64,000 nt of DNA, from assembly GCF_000004075.3 (NCBI RefSeq), contig NC_026657.2, forward strand, positions 28,676,408 to 28,740,407, in the 5' to 3' direction. The position numbers and the translations under genes are program-made. The DNA is from Cucumis sativus. Its lineage: Eukaryota > Streptophyta > Magnoliopsida > Cucurbitales > Cucurbitaceae. Below, piece by piece: positions 12,213 to 26,558 of this stretch. Every line of letters starts with the position of its first letter. Position 1 is the first letter of the stretch. Below the pieces are notes generated by a model. The model was not told the DNA's origin, did not search any database, and worked only from the letters and a program-made list of their open reading frames with translations.

Positions 12213-15200
12213 GGAAGAGAGATTTGTGAAAGTTGGTGACTAAATTTTTGTGTTGTGTGTGTTGGGGGTATGGCTTCAAATTTCAACGAAGCTTCCTTTG
12301 TAGTGATTTTTCTTTTCTTTTTCCATTGTTCTTCCAAAAGAAAATGTTGGTAAAACGCTATTATAGTATATAATACAAATATAAAAGTAGTATAAGATAG
12401 GTGGTCCATCTATTTCGTTGAGATGATCAAACAATTGATGTTTGAGACAATCATATCCTTCCCTGTTCATTTCTTCCCATTCTTTTGATTGATTACCTTT
12501 AAACCTATTTAAGTTTTGGAAATTTTTTTAAATTTTACTTCTTATTTTATTATTATTTTTGTATAAAAAAGAAAATCTCCTAAAGTTGTTTAGTTTTTAT
12601 TAACCAAAGAAAATATCTCTCTAGTCAAGTGTAAATTTTCATTGGAGTTTGTGAATTTATGTACCAAAGATGGGTAATAAAATAAGACCACATTGCTCTA
12701 AACTTGGTACATACATAAATTAATTAAAACCTTCTTCTCTCTAGAAATTTCATTTCTAAATTATAAAACTTCAACTTTCACATGGTTATAAAATAATGAC
12801 TTAATCCATCTATATCTCCTCTACTCCTTATTTGTTGAGAAAACGTCCAACCCTTACTTGGTTTCTAAAGATGGGTAACAAAAAGAGAATGATGAACAAT
12901 GGGGGCATTTCCCAAGAATATGATTTATGGTCCTTTTCCTTTGGAAGTTAGGACTTGGGAGGGTGAGGGTTAAGGGGGTTAGGGTTTAGGGGTAATGGAA
13001 AAAGAGATAGGTAATAGAAATATAGAATAGGTGTTGTGTATAATAAAATTGAATATCAGAAGATTCCTTTCCTGTCAACAGCTAAACCCCCCTCTCTGCC
13101 TGCCTGCTTGCCTGCCTCCCTCCATACCCTTTTTCAACTCCCAAACTCCAAAACTCTATAATAATGAATTTTGTACTTTTCCCTAAAATCTCTAACTCAT
13201 TCTATTTTCCATTTTTAATTTAAATAATACTTTTCTCTTTCTTATTCATACTTAACCAAACCAAGATTTCATATCTTACACTTCTATACTTCTTCCATTT
13301 CATTCACATACAATACCCCTTTTCTAAAATTAATTAATGAAGATCCAGCTGTACACCTACAGTATTTCCTATGAAATCCAGTATGTTGTTTTTTCTGCAA
13401 AGCTTGGAGAATATTGCAACAACTCATTCCATTTCATTATATTCAAAATCAAATCTATACTACAATAAGATATAACTTGGCTGCTGCTGCTATATGTTGC
13501 CTTTTAGTATAATAATATTTAATACATCATCCATCCATGAACATGAAACCTTGGGTTGGGAGGAGGGGGGGTGTAGATTTGAAATAGAACAAAAAGGTGG
13601 GGATGAAGGGTAGATCTAGATTTTGTTTGTTTAGCTTAACCTCTACTACTGAGGTATAGCCTATGTTTTGGGTCAACCAGATTGGAATTGGAGTCAGTCA
13701 AATGGGACTTTCGATAAATAAAATAAAATCATATAATATGAATAGTCATTAATTACATGGGACATCCATGATTACGAAATGACAAACTACCCACGACGAC
13801 TAAACTTATGATAATGACAACTACAATATCAACCATCATACGTATAACATATTCTATTCATTGCTATACTTCAAAATTTATTACTATTACAAATACATTT
13901 CATTATTATTGCTGGTGAGTTACCTTTATTTTTTAATTGTTTCATAACATATTAGTCTCAATCTGAAAGTGAATTGAAGAGTTAGGGAGGTAAAAGCCAA
14001 AGGTGGAAACAAGCTACTGTGGGTTGAGAAATGGATTGAAAAGGGAAGTGTTTTTCTTTTTTGCTACCTGAGATTCTCCATAATCTCCCAATTTTCAGCC
14101 TACAAGATTTGATTTCCATAAACTATAACATAAGAAGAAGAAAAGGCTTAATTGTTTATGTTTTTGCAACATTATAATATCCCTTGCTTTTAATTATTTT
14201 ATATCTCCTCCTCCATCATTTCCTCCACACCCTTTTCATTTAGAAAACTCGAACTAAGAGTCATTTAATTTCCACTATCGATAGCAAAGAAAGAAAAATC
14301 ACACATCAATATATGATGATAATGATGATGAAGATGATGTTGGGTCGATTGTAGAAATTAATATACTCTTCACATTTCACGTTTTGTTCATTTATAAATG
14401 TACAATAATGGCCCTACACCAGCCCCAAAAGCTACAACCAATAACGAAATTTATGAAATAAACTAAAAATAATAATACAATAACATAATGTAAAATTGAT
14501 TGATAACAATACTATACATTAAATTCACGTATGTTCAACTAATAACATATGTAATGTAAATATGTAATGGGTAGAGAGATGTGACTGATTGGTTGAAATC
14601 AACCACTTCACTTTACTGATTGTAAGGAAATAATAATATGATAAGGACTGTTTGGCATTTCAAAACTTCATCTTAATATCCAAATGCACCAATCCTTGAA
14701 TCAATTTTTTTTAATTTCAAATTACAAATTGAAGAGTTATAAAATTTGGATCCCAGGCTCATGGTTTTCTTTAGTTGATGGAGATTTAATGTTCTTCCCT
14801 TTTCTTTATTCAATAATTATAAAGTGAAGTCCCAGTGGCTGATAGACTCATAAAAGCTAAGCTAATCCTGAAGATAAAACCAAAATGATCCAAACGATAA
14901 TGATGAACCCTCTCCTCTATCTTCCTTTTCTTATTACTTCTCAATTACTTCAAATTACCATTTTTTTTTAATCACATTTTAAAACTTGTTTGAAATGGTA
15001 TAAATATTATCATATTCAGTGAAAATTGATTTAGTTCTTCAAAACAAAACAAGAATTCAGTATTTAAAATAATAAAATTATTAATTTATGGTAAAAAGAA
15101 CAGATTATTTAGTTTCAAAAGTGACTTTAAAACAAGAGAAGAGGAGGTGATAAATACCTGGATGGATTGGCCCAAGCTTCTGCTGTCAGATGGCTTGCTG

Positions 15201-15593
15201 CTGCTTTTTCCACAAAATAAAGTCATTGATCACATTCATTGTTACCGTTTTTTTTTCTTTCCTTCCTTCCTTCCTTAAACAAACATTAAACACCCCTCCA
15301 CCTCCAGATCGTGGTGTAGTTTTCACACAAATTTGATCTATTTCTGCATGTATTGTATACATAACACATTGAAATTTGATATATGTTCTATATTTGAGAA
15401 AATTATGTCCGGTACTTCATATTCGATTATACACCTAGAAGAATCGAAGAGAAGTTGTTTATTTGATCATCTAAGTATATCATATAGATTTTTAGATATT
15501 ACGATTCCTTTAAACATATCTCTGCACATACACGTTTATATTTCACAGATCAAGTGTTTTATATTAGATTACTCTTACTATATTCAAAACTCT
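12213..15593. other. Long AT-rich spacer
   Basis: About 3.4 kb upstream of the TS2-like gene and downstream of the aldo-keto reductase. It is rich in poly-A/T, AAT and TTCC runs and a TGCC-rich tract near 13.1 kb. A GGTTAGGGTTTAGGGG stretch near 12.98 kb is a telo-box-like element, not a telomere array. No exon, RNA gene or intact transposon was seen. Confidence 0.6.
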
Positions 15594-17218
<1,625 letters not shown>

Positions 17219-17919
17219 TTTTCCACAATATTTCTTTTCTCCGATGCAGATTGACAGGAAAAAATGCACCGAGAAGAACTAGACATAGGCAGTGAAATGA
17301 ATGGGGTGTGTGCATGTTAGACACGTTTTTGGTAAAAAGGTTGTTCGTGGCAATTGTTGGAGATGCTTAGTGGATTGAGCCTAAAAATGGCCATTAAGAA
17401 TTTCGGATTTTCTACACGTGTAAAGATAATGCTTAAAGTTCTCAAGGGTGACGAAGCTTAACGATTGTTTGATTATTTTAGTTGCATTCTTCACTAGGAA
17501 ATAACCAAATCTTTACGCAGTTTCCATACCATTCTTAAATAAGGTAACTTGTGATCAATAATCAACATGGGACACGAAAATCTAAAGCCGCTAATATTGC
17601 AAAATGAGCAAAAGAATTTCAACTTACATTGTATGGTTATATGAACTACTACAAAACTAGTGGTACAAATAGCACTGCTTAAACAAAGGGCGTAATAGCC
17701 CAAATGTGCATCCTACAGTAAACGCATCGTCCCCGATGATAGAAAGTCGAATTTCCCACCAACCACTACCATGTTGTTTTTGCTTTCGATTACGGGGCTT
17801 CATACTTAAACAGAGAAGAATTATTGATGCATGCGTGAAGAAGCAAACATGGTCTTGCAGGTAAATTTTGATTCCCAGCTGTCTGAATCCTGTAAACGAA
17901 CACCCGTGTAGAGACTGAC
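17219..17919. other. Spacer between two minus-strand genes
   Basis: About 700 bp that should hold the 3' UTR of the methyltransferase-like gene and the promoter of the aldo-keto reductase. A CACGTG occurs inside TACACGTGTA near 17415. Nothing coding was seen. Confidence 0.5.
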
Positions 17920-19446
17920 TCACCACCATTGATGAACAAGAACTCCACTTCGCCTCAAGGAAGCAAACAAATCTAAGCATTGGCCATAAGTTTTATCATA
18001 TTTTGCACTTCTCTCGCCTGGGCAACATCTCTGCCACCGATTGTAATGACACTCGAGAAATAACTCATCTATCAAGCAAATAGCACCAGTCTTGAACAAT
18101 CTTGGGATCAAATCGAATTCAGTTCCTTCCACATCCATCTTCATCACTACAAAATCCTTCTCAGTTACAGTATTTTTCAACCAGTCAGCAAAATCAAAGC
18201 CCTGAATCTCATCCACTTCGCCGTCGAAAGCCCTCGTTGATGATACCACCGGTCGAATCCTACCCATTCCCCTCCCCTTATCTTGGACCTTCTGACCTGG
18301 GTCTCTGTTAATTTCAAACGTCAAAGTTTCATTCCTTACCCAAGCTGCGTATGGCAAAAGCTCGACCCCCTTCTTTGAACTATACTGTTCGTGAAAAATT
18401 TTGTCAGCTTCAATGGCGTAAACGTCGAAGGTTTTGTTCTGTTTCGGATACTGCTTCTTGAACCAACTTCCTATGCTAGAGCCGTAACTCCTTGCTCCAA
18501 CATCAACGTAAACGTACCTCTGCTTGAAGCTTACATCAGCCATTGATGGAAGATATCTTATCTTTTGAATATTCCGTTTCAATGTAATCCATGGCTTCAG
18601 TGGCTCCTCTAAGATCAATGGCTCGGCCTTTCGTATCAATTCTTCCTTGAATCCGGGAATAGAACACTTGCCATCAGACTTCGGTTGATGCGTTAGCACA
18701 TCATCATGACCAAAAATGTCATCGCTCCCCTTCGTCAGAACAATCTGGCGAAGGAAAGGCATAGAAGAATCGGGGCCATTTATATCCTGCGACGTAACTA
18801 TTTTGCAGCAATTAAACAAAGCAATGAATGAGTGAAAACTGTACGTATCTTTAGCTCTAATCTGGACAACAGCAAACCCTTCGGGTTTCAGCGTCCGAGC
18901 AATTTCTCTAGCAAAATCCCCCGGCCGGGAAGACTGATCAAGGCGACCAACGCCCAAAAAAATAAAATCAAAAGTATCGTCATCGAACGGGATCTCGTGT
19001 CCTTGGCCCTTTATCACGAGAGGCTTAGAGGCCTTCTTGAATATTCCAATCGAATCCGAAACCCCAATCTGTTTCAAGGAAAATACATCCTGCCCGTTGG
19101 GGGTTTCCACACACAAAGATTTCGATTTATGAGAAAGAAACCCCACAGAGAGAAGATCTTGAAAGATTGAAGAATAAAAGTGAACGGCCTTGATCCAATC
19201 TTTCGTAGTATAAAGATCACGACGCAACAGTTCTTCAGCTGTGGGAGCTGCCCCATCGATGATCGCCGATGCTCTGGGATGTAAACCAGAGGCTCGATAG
19301 TTGGAAATTTTAGGGGAGAAACAGAAATTGCCAGTGATACAAGACTGACCAGTGGTAATGACGACGTAAGAAAAATGAGCAACTAATAGAAATACAGGAA
19401 TAAGGAGAGCCCTAAAAAAATTCCTCAGAGATAGAAAGGTTCGCAT
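17920..19446 (-). CDS. Membrane-anchored methyltransferase-like protein
   Basis: A single-exon gene encoding 508 residues. The first in-frame ATG is at 19446 (MRTFLSLRNFFRALL); the open frame extends five codons further upstream but without an ATG. One N-terminal hydrophobic segment (about residues 10-30) predicts a type II membrane protein, probably in the secretory pathway. The middle has a Methyltransf_11-like region with EIPFDDDTFDFIFLG and a following acidic strand. The C-terminal part has an FkbM-like fold signature, YVDVGARSYGSSIGSWF and MKMDVEGTEFDLIPRL, and ends HQWW. I recall the same architecture in Arabidopsis At5g01710. Substrate is unknown. Close relatives in Arabidopsis are among genes with conserved upstream ORFs, and an upstream ORF is present here. 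Confidence 0.85.
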   Translation of the reverse strand: MRTFLSLRNFFRALLIPVFLLVAHFSYVVITTGQSCITGNFCFSPKISNYRASGLHPRASAIIDGAAPTAEELLRRDLYTTKDWIKAVHFYSSIFQDLLSVGFLSHKSKSLCVETPNGQDVFSLKQIGVSDSIGIFKKASKPLVIKGQGHEIPFDDDTFDFIFLGVGRLDQSSRPGDFAREIARTLKPEGFAVVQIRAKDTYSFHSFIALFNCCKIVTSQDINGPDSSMPFLRQIVLTKGSDDIFGHDDVLTHQPKSDGKCSIPGFKEELIRKAEPLILEEPLKPWITLKRNIQKIRYLPSMADVSFKQRYVYVDVGARSYGSSIGSWFKKQYPKQNKTFDVYAIEADKIFHEQYSSKKGVELLPYAAWVRNETLTFEINRDPGQKVQDKGRGMGRIRPVVSSTRAFDGEVDEIQGFDFADWLKNTVTEKDFVVMKMDVEGTEFDLIPRLFKTGAICLIDELFLECHYNRWQRCCPGERSAKYDKTYGQCLDLFASLRRSGVLVHQWW

Positions 19447-19540
19447 GGCGGAAGCCGTCACCTTAGTAGGACTTGCTAGAGAATCAAGGCTTCAAAATAC
19501 ACAATTACAACCCAGAAAAAAGAAGAAAGCGTATGAAAAA

Positions 19541-19666
19541 TTATCGAGAACAAAATCGAGCAGAAGTATGGTTGGCTCCGATCAAGACATTAGCAGGTCG
19601 AAAATATAGAGAGAAATTAGGGTTAAAGTGAAAAGTCATGGGAGGAGGAAGTTGAGATTGTAGCAT
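19541..19666 (-). promoter_or_regulatory. Upstream ORF in the methyltransferase leader
   Basis: A 41-codon frame starting MLQSQLPPP and ending FCSR ends about 95 bp before the main ATG, with a nested in-frame ATG. Further in-frame ATGs lie upstream, so its true start is open. Whether the transcript begins far enough upstream to include it is not known. It could reduce main-frame translation. Confidence 0.35.
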
Positions 19667-22428
19667 TGGGAGAGAGAGTTTTGTTGTAAGAGAGAATTTG
19701 TGTAAGGTTAAAGAAGAACAATGCATTTGCATAAAGCCATTGATTGAGTTGAAACAGACCGCGTTAAGGGACGTTGAAGGTGGAAGGAAATAAAGCCGAA
19801 TGAGCACCGGGAACCGCGGTTAAAGACTGTTGGCCACGCGGAGAAACAAAGGCAAATCGATGCCTAATTATAAAATGGGGCCCTTTTTTAAATGTTTATT
19901 TCTTTTCATCCTTTCACTAATTGAGGGATTAAATTAAATGATGAAGATTAATGAATAATAATATAACAACAACACTCACCTCACTACCCAACCAAAGCTA
20001 AAAAGCACACACCAAATTAAAAGCATCCCCATTGAATTAAAATGCATAATGATAATTATAGTAAAAGCATCAAAAGAAGAGAATAATGCTATTTTAATCT
20101 AAAATTAAATGATGACGCACATTTTCACACGCATACTTAAATACTTTAATAAATAAATAAATGGATAGGATTTAATGAGCTTTTATGTGTTGAGTTTAGT
20201 GGTTCAAATAATAATTAAATGTGGTTGTTTGTATTTGGTTAATGAAGACAAACGTATTTATGCTTTGCTAACCCCACCTCCCCTTACCAAATGACGTTCA
20301 TATATCAAGTAAGCATTTGATTGATTTCACCAAAATTATTTTGTTAATGTCTATTTGTTTCATTTATAATTTATACCACTTCCACCTATTTTATTAAAAT
20401 ATGTCAGTTTAAGAGGTAAGTAGCTTTTGGGTTTGCCTCCAAATTGACCAATATGGGATGGATCAGCATCACGGGCGAAGAGCGTATGTAGCAAAGCGTA
20501 AGAAGAAGACAAAGTATAGATTGAAGTGACCAAAGGCAGCGGGGAGTGAGCAGTAGACGACTAAACCAAAGCAAAGCAACCGCCGAGTGGTAGCCGTTGG
20601 TAAAACTCCAAACTGCCCCTCTCATATCCGTTTTTCCGTTTGTCTCTTTCTTTTATATACTTTTCTGCACCCAACTTTCCACTGCACAATTTTGTCAGAT
20701 TTAGAATTCTAGAATTGACCTTTTTCGCTTTATATTATATATTCTTCCTGTATCATAGCCACCTAGCTAAGTAATTTAATTCTGTTTATATTGCTAATCA
20801 AATGGCTCTTAAACCATTTTAATGGATAGATACATAGATAGATGATTGTGATGTTTGGTTAAGGGTAAAGGGGCCCAGATGATTGGCTGGCATTGGGCAC
20901 CCATTTTAAAGCCAAAAAAGAAAAAGAAGTTAGGAAAGGAGGGGGGGTGTGAAAATGAAATTGCATTCGCATTCAACGCTCTAATAAACTACTTCCCCTT
21001 CCCCTTGTGGGTCTCTTGCTTATTGCGCCGCTTCTGCGTGCTACTGCTAGGTCTGCCCATCCAAAATATTACAAACATTCTATTATTTACACCCTTTATT
21101 TATTAATAATTCCCTATACTTTTACTCATATTACCCCAACCATCCATTTTTTTTTTTATAAATTACTCTATTTTTATTTTCAAAAAAATCTTTTTTTTTT
21201 TTTGGATCTTATTCCAACAATATAAATTAGATTGATTAATAATGGTTTATTTCCACCTAAAATTTAATATTACTATGTTGTGAAACAAAAATAAAATTAT
21301 AAGTTAGGAAGGTGAGGAGAAGGGGGTAGATGGGTGACCTTTGCACATGCCTTCAATTATTCCGCACTACCAAATTATCATTCACATTGCCCACAAATAT
21401 TTACATTATCATTGGATGGTCGACAAGCCTAATGGTGGTGGGGGTGCCTAAAAATACTGAAAATTAATACAACTCTATTGATTGAGAATTTATTTAGTTT
21501 CAATGTAATTCATTTAATGAGAGATGGTATTTTAGAGATATTTTGATGATTGATAGTAGTAGAAAATTAATAGTGAATATCGTAGCTAGGAATTGTCCTT
21601 CTCATTATCGACTAGTCCATGATGGAAGTATTAAATAGTATAAGATATCGGATTATAATTTGAAAGTATGATAGTCTATGCAAAATAGACACCGAGCTTA
21701 GTCTATAAAGAATATCAAGCATCTTTATGGGCCTTGGACTTTCTATAAGAGCATTGTGGGCTTGAACTCTAAAATGGGAAGTGTTGATCTAGATTTGGGC
21801 CTATTTCTAATTTTGTGCCGACAAAGAGGATTTGAGAATTCCTATTACTTTTGTTGGGATTTCATGGAAACGCTATGGTTGGACATAAACACAAAATTTC
21901 TTCTACATTTATCTTATTCTTTTTTCATATTTCATTATTGAATTGTGCAAATCTACAATATTAATAAAAAGTATAGAGAAAATACAACTAAGAAATAGAA
22001 AAATATATATAATAAGAAACGTACGTGATATTATTTTCGACTATCAACGTATATATACAAATTTATGTGTTTTAGATGGAGAAGTGAAATATTCACATGG
22101 GAAGGGTCCAATATAGAAACGTGGCACCACCAGAAAGATGGCACGTCGGAAAATGGAAACATGTTGATTGGTTCATAGAGCACATTGCGTGGTTATGTTC
22201 AATTCCTACAGAGAAGCTGAGTTGTCGCTTCATAATGCCACCCAGATAGATTTAAAAGAGTAAACAAAAAGGCTAACAAATAACAAAATTTGTTTTCCCT
22301 AAGGAAAAACTTGAAATTCTTTAAACCCATCGATTTTCCAGTTGGTCTGTTCCATCCACACACACAAAAAAGAAGAAAAGAAAAAAAAGAAAAAAAGAGG
22401 AAAAATCCTGATCACTAATCCGATTCTG
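19667..22428. other. Spacer, divergent promoters
   Basis: About 2.8 kb between the divergent methyltransferase-like (-) and CASPL4B (+) genes. It is AT-rich with poly-T runs near 21.15 and 21.2 kb. A compositionally richer patch at 20.4-20.65 kb has an open minus frame but no recognisable protein. Nothing else is supported. Confidence 0.55.
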
Positions 22429-23221
22429 ATGTCAAATCCCGAAGACTCTGCACCGACGCAACAGAATGTGTCGCCACCGTCTACCCCTCCGGCGGCCGAA
22501 TCGAAAAGCCAAAGTCCACCAGCAAGCAGTTTCGGGGTGTCGGAGATCGTGAGCCGGTGGCGGAGGGAGGATGTATTAAAACGACGCGCTTTGGCTCTGA
22601 GAGGATTTGCGTTTATCTTTTCTTTGCTTGCTTTCGTTATTATGGCTAGCAATAAACATGGGGATTGGAAAGATTTCGACAAGTACGAAGAATTCAGGTG
22701 AGGTGTAACTGATAATTTTTTTTTTTTTAATTTTGGAGATTTGGACATGGATTATAATCTGGGTATTGAAAAAGGTACGTGTTGGCAATTGAAATTCTGT
22801 CGACTTTGTACACGGGGGCCCAAGTTTTGCGGCAATTTCACGAACTTTCAACTGGGAAATCTGTGATTCTACCCCAAAAATCTGTCTTTATCGACTTTAT
22901 TGGAGATCAGGTTCGTGTGCCCAACATCATCTTTTTGGTAAATTAGAAATCTAATTAAGTACTTAGTTAGTGTGACTAAAAGTGGAAGTGAAAATAGTTA
23001 ACTAATAATGATGTGGAATGGAAGTGCAGAGTTTGGCGTATTTGCAAATGTCGGCGGCATCTTCAGCAGTTCCGATGACAAACAGAATGAGAGAAGGCTC
23101 TGATTCTTCTTTTACTGATTCATTGGCTGCTTCTGTTACTATGTCTTTTTTTGCCTTCTTGTCTTTGGCTCTATCCTCTACCATTTCTGGATACAAACTC
23201 TCTACTCATTCTTATATTTAA
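22429..23221 (+). CDS. CASPL4B1: CASP-like protein 4B
   Basis: A CASP-like four-helix membrane protein of 198 residues in three exons (22429-22697, 22775-22910, 23030-23221). The N-terminus is Pro/Ser-rich. Helix 1 follows IVSRWRREDVLKRRALALRG (ALRGFAFIFSLLAFVIMAS), the extracellular loop has NKHGDWKDFDKYEEFRYVLA, and later helices include DQSLAYLQMSAASSA and the final FAFLSLALSSTISGYKLSTH. These are the marks of Arabidopsis CASPL4B1 (At2g38480 by recall). Family members sit in the plasma membrane and CASPs organise Casparian strip domains; the 4B role is not well defined. Its 3' end faces the WRKY33-type gene with only about 300 bp between stop codons. In Arabidopsis these two are also neighbours. 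Confidence 0.93.
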
Positions 23222-23522
23222 TTCTTTCTTTTCATCTATTCTTTATTCATTCATTCTTCCACATTTAACCAATTTCTTGATACACTATTCTTTGTTTCCA
23301 ATTCTCAGTCATCATTTCAACTACTATTAATTCATTCATTCATTCATACAACATAAACAAACATCATCATATCTCCTAAAATTCATCTTTATCTATAATA
23401 ATATAACCAATCAACAAATTCATCTCTTGTAAGTTAAATTGATCTATTCTATTCTACTCATCCCATGCATCCCTCCACAACTAAGTTTACAAAGCTACAA
23501 ACGAATAAAAAAGGAGAGAAAT
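23222..23522. other. Convergent 3' ends of CASPL4B and WRKY33
   Basis: 301 bp between two facing stop codons, AT-rich with TTCAT repeats. Both 3' UTRs and their poly(A) signals must fit or overlap here. Confidence 0.6.
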
Positions 23523-26196
23523 CTATGATAGAAATGAGTTGATGAAGTATGTGTCGTCTCTTACTTCTTCCTTGGCTGCTGATCCAAATCCCGAAACTTG
23601 GAAACTTGGAAGCACTCCATGTGATGTTTGAAATGGGAACGATGATGCTTGTGTTCCTGTTTCTGACATGCCTAAATTTCCTGGCCGGAATGCAGCTGGA
23701 AAATTTGCTGGGAAAGAATGGCTGGTGACACTGGATAATGGCCTCAATGCCATTGGAATGTTGGTTGGTATAGGTCTGTTGATGGTGTTGTAGCCACCGC
23801 CACCGCTGCCACGTGCTGCTGGAACTTCATGGTTGTGTTTGCCTTCGTAGGTAGTGATCACAGCCCTCATGTCGTTGGCCGCTCTCTCGATGTGTTTCCT
23901 CACCGGGCAACCTAAAGATGTGCATTTGTAGTAGCTCCTACAAAAGTAAACATGCAAAAATAAATAAATTACAAGTTCCACATACAAGCAAGTCAAAAAG
24001 TATGGATTTAAACTTCAAACTTCACGAGGAGAGAAGTCAATATCTTAACTAAGAGTGAAGCTTATCATATCAACATTGAACCTAAAATGCTTGTAACTAC
24101 TCAGATTGATAGCTACAAATATATATACACATTACTGCTTACAAATACATACTTTCATACTAAGTTTAATCACCACTATGTTGGACTTAAAAGTCAAAAG
24201 TTCTTTTAATTTTCTTAGTTCAAAAATTGGGATGGGGTTAGAGCCTATGATCTCTAATAAGCTCCCAATAACATATACCTTCACTAATTGAATTACAACA
24301 GTTCAAAAGCTCCTTTGATAGATGATAGTAAGATTTAATTCTTTTTCTTTTTCTGAACAATTCTTCAACATGCTCATGTAAGCAGCTCTATCTTATTATT
24401 TTTTTTATTTTGTAGGTTTAGTCATCAAGTTGGTACAATAATTAAATAGATTTAGTTTTATTTAATCCACAACTTTGATTACATCTCTTATAATCTGCAG
24501 TTAGTTGACTTCTCAAATATCTCTACTTAGTTAGTCCTCGACTTTAGGAGGTATATCTCTCAAATATCTCTACTTAATAGATCGTATTAGAGAAAAAGAA
24601 ATTCTATTTAATCTTTGAGGTTTAACAAAATTAATTGAAAACTTCTAAACATCAATTGAAATTAAGACAAAATGAAATTAAAATCTGACCTCAGAAAAAG
24701 AAAAAGAAAAAGAAGAAAAAAAAAAGGTAAAAAGGTGGAATTTTGCAGAAACTTTGAAAAGAGAAAAAACGAAGGTTGAAGGTTGAAGGTAGAAGAAAAG
24801 CAAACCTGGGATTTGGATTTCCTTTGACGACTTTTTGTCCGTATTTCCTCCATCTGTAACCATCAGGCAGTATGTCAATTTCACTTGTTGTTTGAACAAC
24901 AATTCTTGGCTCTTTCACTGTTCTGCTTCCTCCCCCACAATATCCCTCATTCTCATTTTCTCCTTTCCTGCAACAATTCATTCATTCATTCATTATTCAC
25001 CTCAATATCACCCCACCAATCAAATTTCAATAAATTAATTCACTCACCATCTCTTAGCTTCCGGTTCGTTTTCATTGTCCTCAATCGAGTTGCTAAACGG
25101 CGAATTGGGTTCGAATTCCTCCTCCCCCACCGACACCGAACAATCCTCCTGCAACACCCCGGTTTCCGCCGCTGATGGATCGTAAACGCCGGAGTTACTG
25201 GAGCGTCTTGTCGGCTGAGGCTTGGCGTGATTATGGGTTCCCTTATAAACAATCTCAGTAATTTGCCCATCTAATGATCTTTCTACTTTTTTCTTTGTTG
25301 GGCAACTTGGAAACGTGCACTTGTAATAGCTTCGTGGATTTTCGCTTCCTTTCACTTGTTTTTGCCCATATTTTCTCCAATTATATCCATCGTTCTCTGA
25401 TTTTTGTTGTTCTCTGTTGTAAATTGCTAGCTGAGAATTTTGCTTTGATTCAGCTGCCGCCATTTCTGTGTTAACAAATTCTGATTTAGCTCCACTTTCA
25501 TCACACGACAAACCGCTTGGATTCTGCTAAAAAAAAAAAAAAAACAGAAATTGGTTGTTACAGATCCTAATTTTATTTAATTTCCCTCCTCTTTTTTCTA
25601 ATCGACTGACACCTGTTGGATTCTGTTTTTATAATATTAAATATCTTTCAAGTAATAAAGATCATCATCTTGCAAGGAGAGGACAAAGGGTTTGTTTGAA
25701 AATAAAATATTAACAAAGCGACAAACATTTACCAGTAGAGTCAAGTTGGAAGAAGAGGACTGAAAATAAGACGAAACAGAGGATCCTGTTTGTGGGTTAT
25801 ACGCAGAAACAGAGTAATTTTTAACATCTCCCTTCATTTCTTGTTGGTCAACCTCCTCATAATCATTTCTCAAGTTTAAAGCACCGGTAGTAGGAGATGG
25901 AAAAACCTGTAAATGGACAACAAATCATCAAATCACAAAAGAAAAATATCACATTAAGAGAAGTTATAAAATGGGGAATTTGGAAAACTTACACCAAAGG
26001 AGAAGAGAAGAGGGGAATTTAGAATCTCAGTGGGGCTTAAACCAGAAGAGAAAGAGGAAAGGTAAGAAGAAGGAGACATGGGGAATGGAGGAGGTTGAAA
26101 AGACTTGAATTTAGGAACTTCCATGGCGAAATTATTGGTTCTGTTGTCAGAAGATCCCCCAGCGAGTGTATTTATTGTTTGGTTTATGTTACTCAT
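23523..26196 (-). CDS. WRKY33: WRKY33-type group I transcription factor
   Basis: A group I WRKY factor of 477 residues with five in-phase exons: 25993-26196, 25733-25906, 25048-25526, 24806-24967 and 23523-23937. The start is the ATG for [14 protein letters not shown], since the frame further upstream lacks an ATG. The N-terminal region has the SP-rich MAP-kinase target cluster ([23 protein letters not shown]). WRKYGQK occurs at 176-182 and 325-331, each followed by CX4C and HNH zinc ligands. The intron inside the C-terminal domain after NPNPR is the conserved one. The end [15 protein letters not shown] matches the WRKY33 tail. WRKY33 drives camalexin-type defence and resistance to necrotrophs downstream of MPK3/6, and regulates itself through W-boxes, which are present upstream. 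Confidence 0.95.
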
Positions 26197-26300
26197 GTTA
26201 GTTTTCTCTTTTTCTCTATTTCTGTTTTTGTTGGGGGGAAAATAGGTCACTGGAAGAAGAAGGAAGTTGGATTTTGGAAATAAGTTTCAGAATGAAGGCT

Positions 26301-26308
26301 TATTTATA
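26301..26308 (-). promoter_or_regulatory. TATA box of WRKY33
   Basis: TATAAATA on the minus strand lies about 105 bp upstream of the WRKY33 ATG, in the usual position for a short leader. Confidence 0.6.
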
Positions 26309-26447
26309 TCAACAGAAAAAAAAAGATTAAAAATAAAGAGGAGCAGAAAAGAAGCAACGATAGAATAGGAACAGAGGAGTGATTTTGTTTTGAGGGCAAT
26401 TAAGGTTCGTGGAGCTCAGCTACTTTCTTCGAAGCTGAGATGGAAGT

Positions 26448-26558
26448 TTGACTGTGGAATTTTCTCCTTTTTGGTCAAAGCTTGTGGGTTTGACCGGACT
26501 CGTCAGGGCTTTTCTCAGAAGGCGGCTTATCTTTATGTTCCTCAGATCACGCCACGTG
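26448..26558 (-). promoter_or_regulatory. W-box cluster and G-box in the WRKY33 promoter
   Basis: Three W-box cores lie within 48 bp: TTGACT at 26448-26453, GGTCAA (TTGACC on the other strand) at 26473-26478 and TTGACC at 26490-26495. A palindromic GCCACGTGGC (CACGTG at 26553-26558) follows. They are 250-360 bp upstream of the ATG. WRKY factors bind W-boxes, and Arabidopsis WRKY33 is known to be amplified this way, so the cluster likely mediates induction and autoregulation. Confidence 0.7.

Noticed and set aside
12970-12995. Telomere-like TTTAGGG sequence
   Set aside because: Only about two imperfect units. A telo-box-like motif is possible, but not an interstitial telomere array.
20404-20625. 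73-codon minus frame in a GC-richer patch
   Set aside because: No recognisable family and no splice partner. It may be a leader or non-coding conserved patch, but nothing supports coding.
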